Source: Chloroflexota bacterium (GTDB lineage Bacteria > Chloroflexota > Anaerolineae > Anaerolineales > Villigracilaceae). Taken from it: DNA of 64,000 bases. Below, in pieces: positions 15,016-23,559 of the stretch. The DNA lies in the NCBI GenBank assembly GCA_024434165.1, contig QMIW01000007.1, forward strand, positions 1-64,000, in the 5' to 3' direction. Positions within the stretch are counted from its first letter, which is position 1. Each line of letters begins with the position of its first letter. The notes beneath the pieces were generated by a model. It was not told the origin of the DNA. It made no database searches and saw only the letters and a program-made list of their open reading frames with translations. A program made the position numbers and the translations under genes.

Positions 15016-15957
15016 CTAAAGCGATTCCATACGCATGTCAATGATCCCATCCTCAATCGGATAGGTCTTTCGGCACCCGGAACATTCGTAATATTCCGGT
15101 TTTGCAAGCAGGTCCAACCCACAGCGCGGACAAACGAACATGGCTTCATCGCCGGCGGGGGGCGCAGGCGGGCTGTTCTCTTTGACGCGCGTATCGAGAA
15201 ATATCCATGGGGCAAGGAGGAACCTGCCCAGGAACGGGGCGAGTGAAATGCCGGGCGGGATGATATCCGCCAGGAAGCCCGAATGTTCCACGATCTTGTT
15301 GAAGACCCCCGCCCCGCGGCGGGATACGATCTCGAAGCCCGCAGCGTTCAACAAATCTTCGACATGAGCCGGGTGGTGGTGATAATAATTCGCCTCCACC
15401 ATCAGCATCCTTGTGTCGAATGGATTGTGCCGGGTTCCGCCCAGGAGGTATTTCATGACGCGATAGGCGTTCCTCTTGTTGCTGTAGTTGAAAAGGAAAC
15501 GCCCGCCCGGCTTCAGAATCCTGCGCACGTCTTGGATGCAGCCGCGCGAATCCACCAGGTGCTGGAAGACGCGCACCAGCAGGACCTCATCGAAGACGCC
15601 CGCTCGAAACGGGAGGTAGTTTACGTCCCCCCAGACGTAACAGGCTTTCCCATCCGTCGCCTGCTGCGCCGCCTTGAGCAGGGAACGAGAGCCGTCGAAC
15701 ATGACCACGTTTTCAAAGCGGTCCATGTAACTGCCGGCAAAGCGCCCGTATCCGCAGCCCAGGTCGAGCAGGCGGTCTCCATGAGGCGGCAGAAGTTCGC
15801 AGACGATGGCTTGCTCGAGCGCGTTGAAGTTAGCCGTATCCTTGCCGGTCCAGTAATCCTGGTAGGTTATCCCTTCGTAAAGGTCGTAGGAACTTGGCGC
15901 TGTGGTGGATGGCAATCCGCGCGGCATGGGTGAGGCCTTCTCAAACACGCTGGTCAT
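15016..15957 (-). CDS. SAM methyltransferase with C-terminal zinc ribbon, paralogue 1
   Basis: A 313-residue class I methyltransferase. The SAM loop LLDLGCGYGR is at 63-72, followed by FDGS (acidic end of strand 2) and a typical LKPGG turn. The last 40 residues form a Trm112-like zinc ribbon, CPRC and CSGC (Cys276/279/292/295), ending YPIEDGIIDMR. A close paralogue with the same architecture lies at 17206, with a radical SAM gene between. Its start overlaps the radical SAM stop (ATGA). Substrate unknown; a sugar or a lipid-linked saccharide is likely from context. Confidence 0.85.
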   Translation of the reverse strand: MTSVFEKASPMPRGLPSTTAPSSYDLYEGITYQDYWTGKDTANFNALEQAIVCELLPPHGDRLLDLGCGYGRFAGSYMDRFENVVMFDGSRSLLKAAQQATDGKACYVWGDVNYLPFRAGVFDEVLLVRVFQHLVDSRGCIQDVRRILKPGGRFLFNYSNKRNAYRVMKYLLGGTRHNPFDTRMLMVEANYYHHHPAHVEDLLNAAGFEIVSRRGAGVFNKIVEHSGFLADIIPPGISLAPFLGRFLLAPWIFLDTRVKENSPPAPPAGDEAMFVCPRCGLDLLAKPEYYECSGCRKTYPIEDGIIDMRMESL

Positions 15958-17201
15958 ACGATCACGGAATAATCCACATGCAGTTCGTCGAGTTCTTTTT
16001 GCATCCGGTCAATTCGTTTCAGCGCGGCTTCCTGCGAAACCTTGCCGGGGAATTTGGCAGCCTCCGCGCTTGGAATGTCGTTGTACAAAAAGATGTGAAC
16101 CCGGTCGAAGCCGCTGTGACCGAGGAAGTTTATCGTTTCGTCCACGTCCTCTTCGGTCTCACCGGGATACCCGACGATGATATCCGTCGTGAGCAGCAGG
16201 TTCTTCATCCGGTGATCCTTCAAGGCGTGGATTGACTCTTTCAGTTTGGGAACGTCGCTGTAGCGGTGCATGGCGTGAAGGATGCGGCTGCTGCCCGACT
16301 GGATGGGGTAATGGATTTCTTCGATTTTTCCCTTCTGAAGGACGTTCAGGAAATCCTCCTGATACTTGATCAGCCAGACCGGGGAAAGATTCCAAATATG
16401 GACCCGAAACCGCCCCGGCAGGTCGCACAAAGCGTTCAGCAAGTCGGGGAACTTCAAGCCGATATCCACCCCGTATGCGCCCACATCATCTGCAATAATT
16501 TCAAAATCACGATATCCCTTTTCCAACCCTGCTTTGAATTCATCCACGCAAACTTCCAGCGGCTTGCTGTGAAACCGTCCAACGGCTGTCCGAATGCCGC
16601 AATAGGAGCAGTTCTGGTTGCATCCCCACGATACCCGGATGGGGTAGGGGGTGAACTGCTGCGGCTTGTTCCTTTCCAGGGTCTTGCGGATGGCTGTCGG
16701 AATCTCCTTTTTCAGGATATAGCCGACGGATGCCCGCCGGAGAGACCGAATCTTCGAAGCGAGAATCTTCCAGAATTTGAACCCGAAAAGCCCCTCATAG
16801 GAGGGAAAGTAGCGATTGGCATCGCCGATCTCGGTGAATTTGAACTTCTCGTCTGAAAACAGGCTGTCGAAATCGTTCAACCGGGAGGTTGCGAGGGTTC
16901 TGCCGGTGTGGATGGACGCCACCGCCTGCCCATTGATCGCCGGGAGACACCCGTATACGATCAACTCCCCGTCGAATTTCTTCAGGGCATGGATTCTCCT
17001 CAACGAGTTATTTTCCCGGTCCACCGAGACGGCGCATGTGACCAGGATGAGGAAATCTGCGCTGGCTGGGTTCGAGACCACCTCGTGATGGTTCATGCGA
17101 AAGAAGGCGGCGATCCTTTCGGCATCGAGAGACCTTCGGTTGCACACCCCCAGTACGGTTTCAACATATACTTTCCTGGGTCCTTGCGAATGGTTGGTCA
17201 T
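15954..17201 (-). CDS. MiaB-like radical SAM protein without TRAM domain
   Basis: A 415-residue radical SAM enzyme of methylthiotransferase type. The N-terminal domain keeps three cysteines for a second cluster (Cys20, Cys56 in VTCAVSV, Cys85 in YGCLP). The radical SAM core has CNQNCSYC (Cys194/198/201). It lacks the C-terminal TRAM tRNA-binding domain present in true MiaB (a normal miaB lies at 57039) and instead has an insertion at about 100-185. This points to a non-tRNA substrate. It overlaps the next methyltransferase by ATGA and is four bases after another, so the three enzymes probably act together on the same saccharide or lipid. The GCNQNCSYCGI...DVGAYG region resembles other MTTase-like proteins of uncertain function. 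Confidence 0.85.
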   Translation of the reverse strand: MTNHSQGPRKVYVETVLGVCNRRSLDAERIAAFFRMNHHEVVSNPASADFLILVTCAVSVDRENNSLRRIHALKKFDGELIVYGCLPAINGQAVASIHTGRTLATSRLNDFDSLFSDEKFKFTEIGDANRYFPSYEGLFGFKFWKILASKIRSLRRASVGYILKKEIPTAIRKTLERNKPQQFTPYPIRVSWGCNQNCSYCGIRTAVGRFHSKPLEVCVDEFKAGLEKGYRDFEIIADDVGAYGVDIGLKFPDLLNALCDLPGRFRVHIWNLSPVWLIKYQEDFLNVLQKGKIEEIHYPIQSGSSRILHAMHRYSDVPKLKESIHALKDHRMKNLLLTTDIIVGYPGETEEDVDETINFLGHSGFDRVHIFLYNDIPSAEAAKFPGKVSQEAALKRIDRMQKELDELHVDYSVIV

Positions 17202-17205
17202 GTCA

Positions 17206-18117
17206 TCAGGTCCTCTGCGTTCTCATATCTACAATGCCGTCTCTCACCGGATACTCCTGCGGGCAGGCGGCGCACGCCAGTACCGAACCGCGCCTTTTCA
17301 CCGCGCCTCCGCAAACCGGACAAGCCAGCAGCTCTTCGGGATGCCCAGCGGCGGCTTGCGGCGGGGCGTCCGGCAATTGCGCCTTGCAAAATATCCATGG
17401 CGCCAGGGCTGTCCTGCCGAGCCAGGGAGCCAGGCTCATGCCGGCTGGAGAGAAACGACTCAACGGACCGAGGATGGGCGCCAATTTATCGAAGACGCCC
17501 GCTCCACGGTGGATCAATTTTTGGAACCCCAGACCAGCCAGCAGTCCAGAGACCGAGGCGGGATGGTGATGGAAGAAGTTTGCCTCCACGGTCAGCGGTT
17601 CAGGGCTGAAGGGGTTGTGTTTTGTCCGCCCCAGCCGGTATTTCAACATTTGCAGCAGGTTGCGTTTGTTGCTGTAGTTGAAGACCAATGCGCCGTCTCT
17701 GCACAGGATGCCGGCGATGGATTTCATCACCTGGTCGGGGCGGTTCAGATGATGAAAGACCCGCACCATGACGACGGCATCGAACGCGGCGGGGCGGAAG
17801 GGGAGGCGGTTGATATCGCCCAGCACATAGAGCGCTCTTTCGCGGTGCGACGATTGAGCCTGCCGCAAAAGCGATTCGGAGCCATCGAACAGGACGATGT
17901 GTTCGAAGCGGTCTGCGTAGCAGGGGAAGAGCCGCCCATACCCGCAGCCCAGGTCAATGACGGCGCTGCCGCGCGGCGGCAGTAATTCGCGCAGGATGGC
18001 GCGTTCGAGTTCGTCCAGTTTTCGGCGCGAAAGGCTTTGCCAATAGAGCCGGTAATCCACATCCTCGTAAATATCGAAGGCGTTGGGTACGTCAACGGGC
18101 GGCAGGGAATTATCCAC
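17206..18117 (-). CDS. SAM methyltransferase with C-terminal zinc ribbon, paralogue 2
   Basis: A 303-residue paralogue of the gene at 15016 with the same order: a DIYEDVDYRLYW start, SAM loop VIDLGCGYGR, FDGSESLL, the VFNYSNKRN block, and a C-terminal zinc ribbon (CPVC, then CAAC). The start codon is GTG at 18117, with AAAGGAG five bases before it. The four zinc cysteines are kept in both copies, so the ribbon matters. It precedes the radical SAM gene by four bases. Likely target: a saccharide or lipid intermediate; alternatives are protein or quinone methylation. Confidence 0.85.
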   Translation of the reverse strand: MDNSLPPVDVPNAFDIYEDVDYRLYWQSLSRRKLDELERAILRELLPPRGSAVIDLGCGYGRLFPCYADRFEHIVLFDGSESLLRQAQSSHRERALYVLGDINRLPFRPAAFDAVVMVRVFHHLNRPDQVMKSIAGILCRDGALVFNYSNKRNLLQMLKYRLGRTKHNPFSPEPLTVEANFFHHHPASVSGLLAGLGFQKLIHRGAGVFDKLAPILGPLSRFSPAGMSLAPWLGRTALAPWIFCKAQLPDAPPQAAAGHPEELLACPVCGGAVKRRGSVLACAACPQEYPVRDGIVDMRTQRT

Positions 18118-18127
18118 AGGGGCTCCT

Positions 18128-18916
18128 TTAGAGCAGGACCTTTTTGAATCGAGGCGGGCGCATGACGGAGGTTTTCTGGAGACACAGGATGGGCTCCGGC
18201 GCGCGGTGCAGCGGAAGGAGTTGGGCTTTGAGCCGCATCAGATTTCGGAATGCAAAGGCTTTCCATTTCGATTCCTGGTGCAACTTTTGATAGCGCTCCG
18301 AGCCTTCCGGCAGGGCGAGGTATACGGCTTCGAGCGCGAAACCATGCGCTTCGAGCATGACGCCCAGGGTCTTGAACGTGAAATAGCGCACGTGAGCATA
18401 GAATTCATAGCGCGAAGCCGGCGAACTGGGATGGTGATAGGCGCGCCCGTGAATCACCGGTTCGATGAGATATTCCGGCGCGGCGTAGTTCGGCGTGGAA
18501 ATATAGAGATAGCCGCCTTCGCACAGGATACGGTTAATTTCGGACAAAAATTCATCCACGAACAATACGTGTTCGATCGTCACCAGCGAGATGACTGCGT
18601 CGAAGGAGGACGATGCGAAAGGGAAGCCGGTATCCGGGCTGTCAATGTCGAAGTCGAGCGTTGGCGCGCCCAGTTTGCTGAGATGCTTCAGGCACGATGG
18701 GCTGAGGTCGTGGCTGATGATCTTTGCCGGGTACTGTTCCAGCACGCGCTGGGTGACATAGCCGACCCCCGCCGCCAGATCGAGAATCTTTTTATGATTC
18801 CGGTTCTCGAAGATGGCGGGGAAAACGCGGTGGCGCTCCTTGAACGGAGGGAAGGCAAGCGAAGCCTGCTCGTCGGCAACCCGGGATTCCTCTATGGTTA
18901 TGGCGTCTTTTCTCAT
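18128..18916 (-). CDS. SAM-dependent methyltransferase
   Basis: A 262-residue class I methyltransferase (methyltransferase-11 type): ILDLAAGVGYVT is the SAM loop (about 44-55), with an acidic strand-2 end in SHDLSPS, and DAVISLVTIEHV for strand 4. The C-terminal third (APEYLIEPVIHGRAYHH onward) matches the sort of methyltransferase often seen in O-antigen loci. It is 10 bases from both neighbours, within the - strand operon. Probable O- or C-methylation of a sugar; no more can be said. Confidence 0.8.
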   Translation of the reverse strand: MRKDAITIEESRVADEQASLAFPPFKERHRVFPAIFENRNHKKILDLAAGVGYVTQRVLEQYPAKIISHDLSPSCLKHLSKLGAPTLDFDIDSPDTGFPFASSSFDAVISLVTIEHVLFVDEFLSEINRILCEGGYLYISTPNYAAPEYLIEPVIHGRAYHHPSSPASRYEFYAHVRYFTFKTLGVMLEAHGFALEAVYLALPEGSERYQKLHQESKWKAFAFRNLMRLKAQLLPLHRAPEPILCLQKTSVMRPPRFKKVLL

Positions 18917-18926
18917 GGATTTTCTC

Positions 18927-19946
18927 CTACGATTTATAAAGTATGCTGCGCAAAACGGAATAACCGAATTTGCTCACGGCAAAAAGCGCCGGCTTTGCGA
19001 CCCAAACGTTTCTTCCAAAACCGACCAGTTCGCCGCCGAACTTGGCTTTGAAATCGCGGACTCCGTATTTCTCGTCCGGCTTGCCCGCCCCGCCGAAGTC
19101 GTAAACCCGGTATCCGTTCTTGCAGCCCCATTCCAGCACGTTCCACATCAAAAGTTCGTTCGGCACGCTGGACATGAAGCGCCTGTCCACACCGCCGTAC
19201 CAGCCGTAGACCGTATCTTTGTAAAGCAGTTCCACCGAAACGGCGGCGGGTTCATCCTCCACATACGCCAGCGCAAAGCGCACCATGTTCGCGGGGGCGA
19301 GCCGGTCGAACGCCGAATGGAACAATGAAACATCCGGCAGCGGGACGTTTGCCCTTCCGTACGTTTTCTCCAGAAGGCGGTAACAGTCCGTCACTTTGTC
19401 CCGTTCGTGGATTTCCTCGATTCGGACCTTGTTTCGCTTGATGCCTTTGCGGATGTGCTGGCGGGTGCGCGAACCGATTCGATTAAAAACCGCCTCAACC
19501 GGACCCTGGAGGTTGATCAGGTAATTCAAGTGTTCTTCGTACCTGAAGCCTGCCCCCGTCAGGACGGGGAGCAGCCCATTCGGTTCGGACACGTTTCGCA
19601 CTTCGGTAAACAAGGATGTCGCTCCTGCGCTGCGTTTGTAGTGCTTCAGCAGTTCGGCTAATGCCTGCGAGCCAGCCTGTCCCTCGCGGCAGAGCGCGCC
19701 GCCGAAAACGACCGTGCGGGTGGTCAGGCGTTTCAACAGCCCATCGGACAGCGAAATATGCACGGGTATCCACAGGGCGGCGATGCCTTCCTCGTCTGCT
19801 GCCGCCCAGAATTGCGGTGAGAAACCCCTGGTTTCCCTCCAAACCTCGAACATCTCAGGCGTGTGAAAGATGTTGCCCTGCGGGTGGGATTTCACAAAAT
19901 CCCGCCATTGCTCGTGAGGGATGGAGTTCAGTATGTCCACAGTCAT
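18927..19946 (-). CDS. FemAB-like acyl/aminoacyl transferase (GNAT fold), copy 1
   Basis: A 339-residue protein of the FemAB/BioF2-like double-GNAT family. It shows the N-terminal GNAT half (NIFHTPEMFEVW), the central SRTRQHIRKGIKRNKV block typical of the family, and the second GNAT half ending VYDFGGAGKPDEKYGVRDFKAKFGG. FemA-type enzymes add amino acids from aminoacyl-tRNA; relatives in polysaccharide loci may transfer acyl or aminoacyl groups to sugars. A second member lies at 32237 in the same locus, with low similarity. The substrate is unknown. Confidence 0.85.
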   Translation of the reverse strand: MTVDILNSIPHEQWRDFVKSHPQGNIFHTPEMFEVWRETRGFSPQFWAAADEEGIAALWIPVHISLSDGLLKRLTTRTVVFGGALCREGQAGSQALAELLKHYKRSAGATSLFTEVRNVSEPNGLLPVLTGAGFRYEEHLNYLINLQGPVEAVFNRIGSRTRQHIRKGIKRNKVRIEEIHERDKVTDCYRLLEKTYGRANVPLPDVSLFHSAFDRLAPANMVRFALAYVEDEPAAVSVELLYKDTVYGWYGGVDRRFMSSVPNELLMWNVLEWGCKNGYRVYDFGGAGKPDEKYGVRDFKAKFGGELVGFGRNVWVAKPALFAVSKFGYSVLRSILYKS

Positions 19947-19961
19947 GTTTTTCTCTCTCGC

Positions 19962-21182
19962 TTATCTTCGACCGTTCGTTCCCAGACGGTTCACCAGGTT
20001 TACATAATCTTCACTGACGCGCTGCCAGTTGTACTTTTCGTTGAACTTGACGATGTTGCGCGCCAGGGCGGAAAGCCTGGCGCGGTCCCGGTAAAGGGAC
20101 AGAATGCAGCCGGCAAGGTCGTCCACGTTATCGGGCGCGAAGAACTGGACGGTTTCGTCGTCGAAATAAGCCGCAATGGCGGGCGTCCGCGCGGCGATGG
20201 CAGGGACGCCCAGCGCGGCATATTCCATCAGTTTGGTGGGGAGGATTCCCCCGGTAAATACGCCGTTGCGGTAAGGCACCACGGCAAGGTCGGCGGAGGT
20301 AAGCAGTGTGGGCAGTTCGCTTGTTGACAAACCTGTCGTGCTGAATTGGACGAGATTCGAGATGCCCAGTTCTTCCGCCAGGTTCAGCAGGTCGTTCGAG
20401 TATTCGCCCCAGCCGTGCAGCAGAAAACGAACATCCGGCGCCTCGCCTTTTATTTTGTGCATCGCCCGCAGGACGAGGTCCAAGCCGTGCCGCTGACCGA
20501 TCACGCCGTGATAGATCATCAGGAACCGGTTTTGCTTCGCCGTACGCGCGCCCGCGCCCCGGCGGAAAATATTGTCATCCGCCACGTTCATCACCACCGA
20601 GATCTTTTCGGCGGGCTGACCGCGTTGAATCAACGCCTGCCGCCACAACTCCGTGACGGTAATGATGTGGCTGGCAAACCGGCAGGAAAGCCATTCCTGC
20701 AAGCGGATGAGCCGGACGAGGAAGTTGTTCATTGGGCGCTGGTAGCGCTCGGCGTAAAACTCCGGCATCAGGTCGTGGATGTCGAGAATCACCTTGGCGC
20801 CCATCAGTTTGGGAATCAACGCGACAAAGACCAGAAAATCCGGCAGGTTATGAACCTGGACGATATGATAGCGGTTCTTGAAGTGCAGGCGCGTAAGGCG
20901 GAGGAAGGCGCGGATGAAGAACGCCAGGTATTCGAAGAGTTGGGCGAACAAACCCTGCCCCCTCTGCCGCTGGACGGGCAGCCGGTGGACTTGTACGCCA
21001 TTAATGCGCTCGGATTCCGGGTCGCTTGGCTTCTTGAGACAGATCACGTCCACTTCGATACCGTGCTTTACCAGCGCCAGGGCTTCGCGCTCCACGCGCG
21101 TCTCCCCAAGGGGATAGTAGGCGTGGACGACCATGCAGTGGCGTGCGGGGGTTTTCGCGATTTGCGAGTGATTATTGTTCAT
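19962..21182 (-). CDS. Glycosyltransferase family 4
   Basis: A 406-residue GT-B glycosyltransferase. It has the N-terminal acceptor domain (HAYYPLGETRVEREA, with VHNLPDFL) and C-terminal nucleotide-sugar domain (ISVVMNVADDN, LMIYHGVIGQRHGLD, then the EX7E-type region KLMEYAALGVPAIAARTPAI). It adds a sugar to the lipid-linked repeat unit on the cytoplasmic face. It follows the AlgD-type dehydrogenase by 12 bases, so GDP-mannose or GDP-mannuronate is a fair guess for the donor, but not proven. Confidence 0.85.
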   Translation of the reverse strand: MNNNHSQIAKTPARHCMVVHAYYPLGETRVEREALALVKHGIEVDVICLKKPSDPESERINGVQVHRLPVQRQRGQGLFAQLFEYLAFFIRAFLRLTRLHFKNRYHIVQVHNLPDFLVFVALIPKLMGAKVILDIHDLMPEFYAERYQRPMNNFLVRLIRLQEWLSCRFASHIITVTELWRQALIQRGQPAEKISVVMNVADDNIFRRGAGARTAKQNRFLMIYHGVIGQRHGLDLVLRAMHKIKGEAPDVRFLLHGWGEYSNDLLNLAEELGISNLVQFSTTGLSTSELPTLLTSADLAVVPYRNGVFTGGILPTKLMEYAALGVPAIAARTPAIAAYFDDETVQFFAPDNVDDLAGCILSLYRDRARLSALARNIVKFNEKYNWQRVSEDYVNLVNRLGTNGRR

Positions 21183-21194
21183 GCGTGATTCCTG

Positions 21195-22517
21195 TTACCA
21201 GCAGATGCCGTCGTATTGGGCGGCGAGTTCCATTCCATTTTGGGAGATGCAGACCAGGTCAACCACGATCTGGTCGGGGCGCGTCTTTTGGATGGCGGTT
21301 TGAAATTCGGGCGAGCCGTTGCCGATGACGATGACCTCGCTGTTCGCCACCACTTCCTCGACCGAATCGCACATCAGGGCGGCGACATGCGGAATCACCC
21401 GTTCGATGTAATCCCGGTTCGACCCGTGCAGGCGGGCGAGCGAAACATTCCGGTCGTAGATCATGACATCGTAGCCCTTGCCGATCAGCGTTTCAATCAG
21501 TATCACCAGCGGACTCTCGCGCAGGTCGTCGGTGCCGGCTTTGAAACTGAAACCGAGGATGCCCACTTTGTTCCGCCCGGTCTTCTGGATCAACTCGAAC
21601 CCGCGCCTGATCTGCCCGTCGTTGCTCGGCAGGATGGCTTCCAGCACCGGCAAATTCAAATCCAGGCGGTGACCGTGATAGAGAAGCGCGCGCAAATCCT
21701 TTGGCAGGCAGGAGCCGCCGAAGGCAAAGCCGGGCTTGAGGTAGTAGGAGGAGAGGTTCAATTTGGTATCCATGCAGAAGATATCCATCACCTCGCGGCT
21801 GTCAATGCCCTGCGCCTTGCAGATGTTCCCGATCTCGTTTGCGAAGGTCACTTTCAGGGCATGGAAGGCGTTGTTCGCATATTTGATCATCTCCGCGCTC
21901 TTGATGGGGACGGTGAACAACGGCGCGTTCAACGGCTGGTACAAACCGGAAGCCGCTTCGACGGTTTGAGGGTCGTAGGCTCCGATCACCGTAAAAGGCG
22001 GCTGAAAAAAGTCGCGGACGGAGGTTCCCTCGCGCAGGAATTCAGGATTGAAACAGATGCCGAAATCCCTGCCGGCGGTCTTGCCGGAGGTGCGTTCCAA
22101 TTCGGGAATCACAACCGTCTCGGTGGTGCCGGGCAGGACCGTACTGCGCAGGATGACGATGTGAAAGGCGTCCTTCTTCGCCAGCGCCGCGCCGATCTCT
22201 GTCACCACCCGCCGGACGTAGGTCAGATCGAGGCTTCCGTTGTGGTTGCTGGGCGTGCCCACGCAGATCATGGACACATCCGAGTTCATGATGGCGTCGT
22301 CCACATCGGTGGTGGCTCGCAGGCGTCCGATTTTCACCATCTCGCCGACCATTTCGTCAATATCCTCTTCGACCACGGTGCTGTGACCGCTGTTGATGAT
22401 TTCGACCTTCTGCGGGTTGACATCCACACCCACCACGCGGTGTCCCTGCCTGGCAAAGCAGGCGGCGGAAACCGTGCCGATGTACCCCAGACCAAATATG
22501 CTGATGCTTGTATTCAT
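21195..22517 (-). CDS. algD: GDP-mannose 6-dehydrogenase (AlgD type)
   Basis: A 440-residue NAD-dependent 4-electron dehydrogenase that makes a sugar-nucleotide uronic acid. The NAD loop is at 9-14 (GLGYIG); the catalytic cysteine is Cys270 in FGGSCLPKD; the C-terminal domain has LGFSFKAGTDDLRESPL and DRNVSLARLHGSN. The whole sequence, down to the terminal DGICW, follows the Pseudomonas AlgD pattern more closely than UDP-glucose dehydrogenases, so GDP-mannose to GDP-mannuronate is the best call. Polymers of mannuronate would make sense of the nearby beta-helix proteins, since alginate epimerases share that fold. No Alg8/Alg44 synthase is present, so mannuronate is probably one residue of a Wzy-type repeat unit. 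Confidence 0.85.
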   Translation of the reverse strand: MNTSISIFGLGYIGTVSAACFARQGHRVVGVDVNPQKVEIINSGHSTVVEEDIDEMVGEMVKIGRLRATTDVDDAIMNSDVSMICVGTPSNHNGSLDLTYVRRVVTEIGAALAKKDAFHIVILRSTVLPGTTETVVIPELERTSGKTAGRDFGICFNPEFLREGTSVRDFFQPPFTVIGAYDPQTVEAASGLYQPLNAPLFTVPIKSAEMIKYANNAFHALKVTFANEIGNICKAQGIDSREVMDIFCMDTKLNLSSYYLKPGFAFGGSCLPKDLRALLYHGHRLDLNLPVLEAILPSNDGQIRRGFELIQKTGRNKVGILGFSFKAGTDDLRESPLVILIETLIGKGYDVMIYDRNVSLARLHGSNRDYIERVIPHVAALMCDSVEEVVANSEVIVIGNGSPEFQTAIQKTRPDQIVVDLVCISQNGMELAAQYDGICW

Positions 22518-22614
22518 GTGTTCCTCCAGTTTGATGTTCGGTGTCTGCGCATCGAATCGGCAAAAATAATTGCTTTCATAAATTGCTTCCGTCGGCGCAA
22601 GGGATGGACTTGCG

Positions 22615-23559
22615 CTACGTCTTGTATTTCAGCCACGAAGAGAGGTTCCAGCTCAACGACCCATGCTCGCGCTGAAAATGCAGGTAATCGAGCGCGGTGC
22701 GGTTGTGGATGGGCTTGCGCTCCCTCAACAACTCGGGCAGTTCGCGGACGATGTGCCAGACCGCCTTGAAAACCCAGCCCGTGCGCCCGCGCCGCAGTCC
22801 CTTCGCCAGTTCGGCGGCGACCTTCAGCGGCAGCATCCAGACCAGCAGCCACCACGGGTAGCGGACGATGTAAATGCGCAGGGTGTTGCGGAAATCGTGG
22901 TATTTGCGCTCCGTGCTGGCGATCCGCTTTTGGGGCGAGACGCGATGCAGGACCACCGCCGAAGGGCAGTATAGAATCCGATAGCCTGCATCCAGCATCC
23001 GCAACGCCAGTTCCTCGCCCTCGCGCCCGAAGAACAAACGCTCCCAGAAGAGACCCGCCTTGAGGAGCGCATCCCTGCGGAAGGCGCAGCCCGTTTCGGA
23101 GAAGTTGTGGGTGAAGAACTCCTGGTCGCCTTTCGTCTTTTGCTTTTCGCTGTACGCCCAACCGGCGGCGGGGTCGAAATCGCGTGTGTAGGCGTTGACG
23201 ACCTTCGAGTTCACCACGCCGATGGTCTCATCCTGCTCGAAAGCGCGGACGATGGCGTTCAGCGTGCCGCGCTCGGGGCTGGCATCGCTATCGAGGCAGA
23301 GGATGTACCTGCCGCGCGCCTGCCGCAAGCCGACGTTGCGTCCGCCTGAGGCGCCGTGATTCTCTGAGAGGCAGACCAGCTTCACGTCCGGGAAGGAGGC
23401 GTGGATTTCCTCGGGGGTTCCATCCATCGAAGCGTTATCCACCACGATGATCTCGAAGTCGGGGTAGCCCTGCTCGTACACCGAGCGGATGGTTTCCAGC
23501 ACATCCCGCTTTCGATTCCAGGTGGCGATCACAACGCTGAGGACGGGGTCGGGGGACAT
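22615..23559 (-). CDS. Glycosyltransferase family 2
   Basis: A 314-residue GT-A glycosyltransferase: VVIATWNRKRDV and VDNASMDGT at the start, the donor/metal motif DSDASPE, and a C-terminal amphipathic/hydrophobic region (WWLLVWMLPLKV) for membrane association, as in rhamnosyl-type GT2 enzymes. The ATG at 23559 shares its A with the TAA stop of the upstream epimerase gene (TAATG). A longer in-frame start at 23613 adds no family sequence. A 97-bp gap separates it from the dehydrogenase downstream. Confidence 0.85.
   Translation of the reverse strand: MSPDPVLSVVIATWNRKRDVLETIRSVYEQGYPDFEIIVVDNASMDGTPEEIHASFPDVKLVCLSENHGASGGRNVGLRQARGRYILCLDSDASPERGTLNAIVRAFEQDETIGVVNSKVVNAYTRDFDPAAGWAYSEKQKTKGDQEFFTHNFSETGCAFRRDALLKAGLFWERLFFGREGEELALRMLDAGYRILYCPSAVVLHRVSPQKRIASTERKYHDFRNTLRIYIVRYPWWLLVWMLPLKVAAELAKGLRRGRTGWVFKAVWHIVRELPELLRERKPIHNRTALDYLHFQREHGSLSWNLSSWLKYKT

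Noticed and set aside
15954-17201. Radical SAM gene considered as the genome's miaB
   Set aside because: It lacks the TRAM domain and the EGCQMN signature, and a full MiaB is encoded at 57039.
21216-22769. 517-codon + strand frame opposite the AlgD-type gene
   Set aside because: It is the antisense of a clear dehydrogenase and has no recognisable domain.
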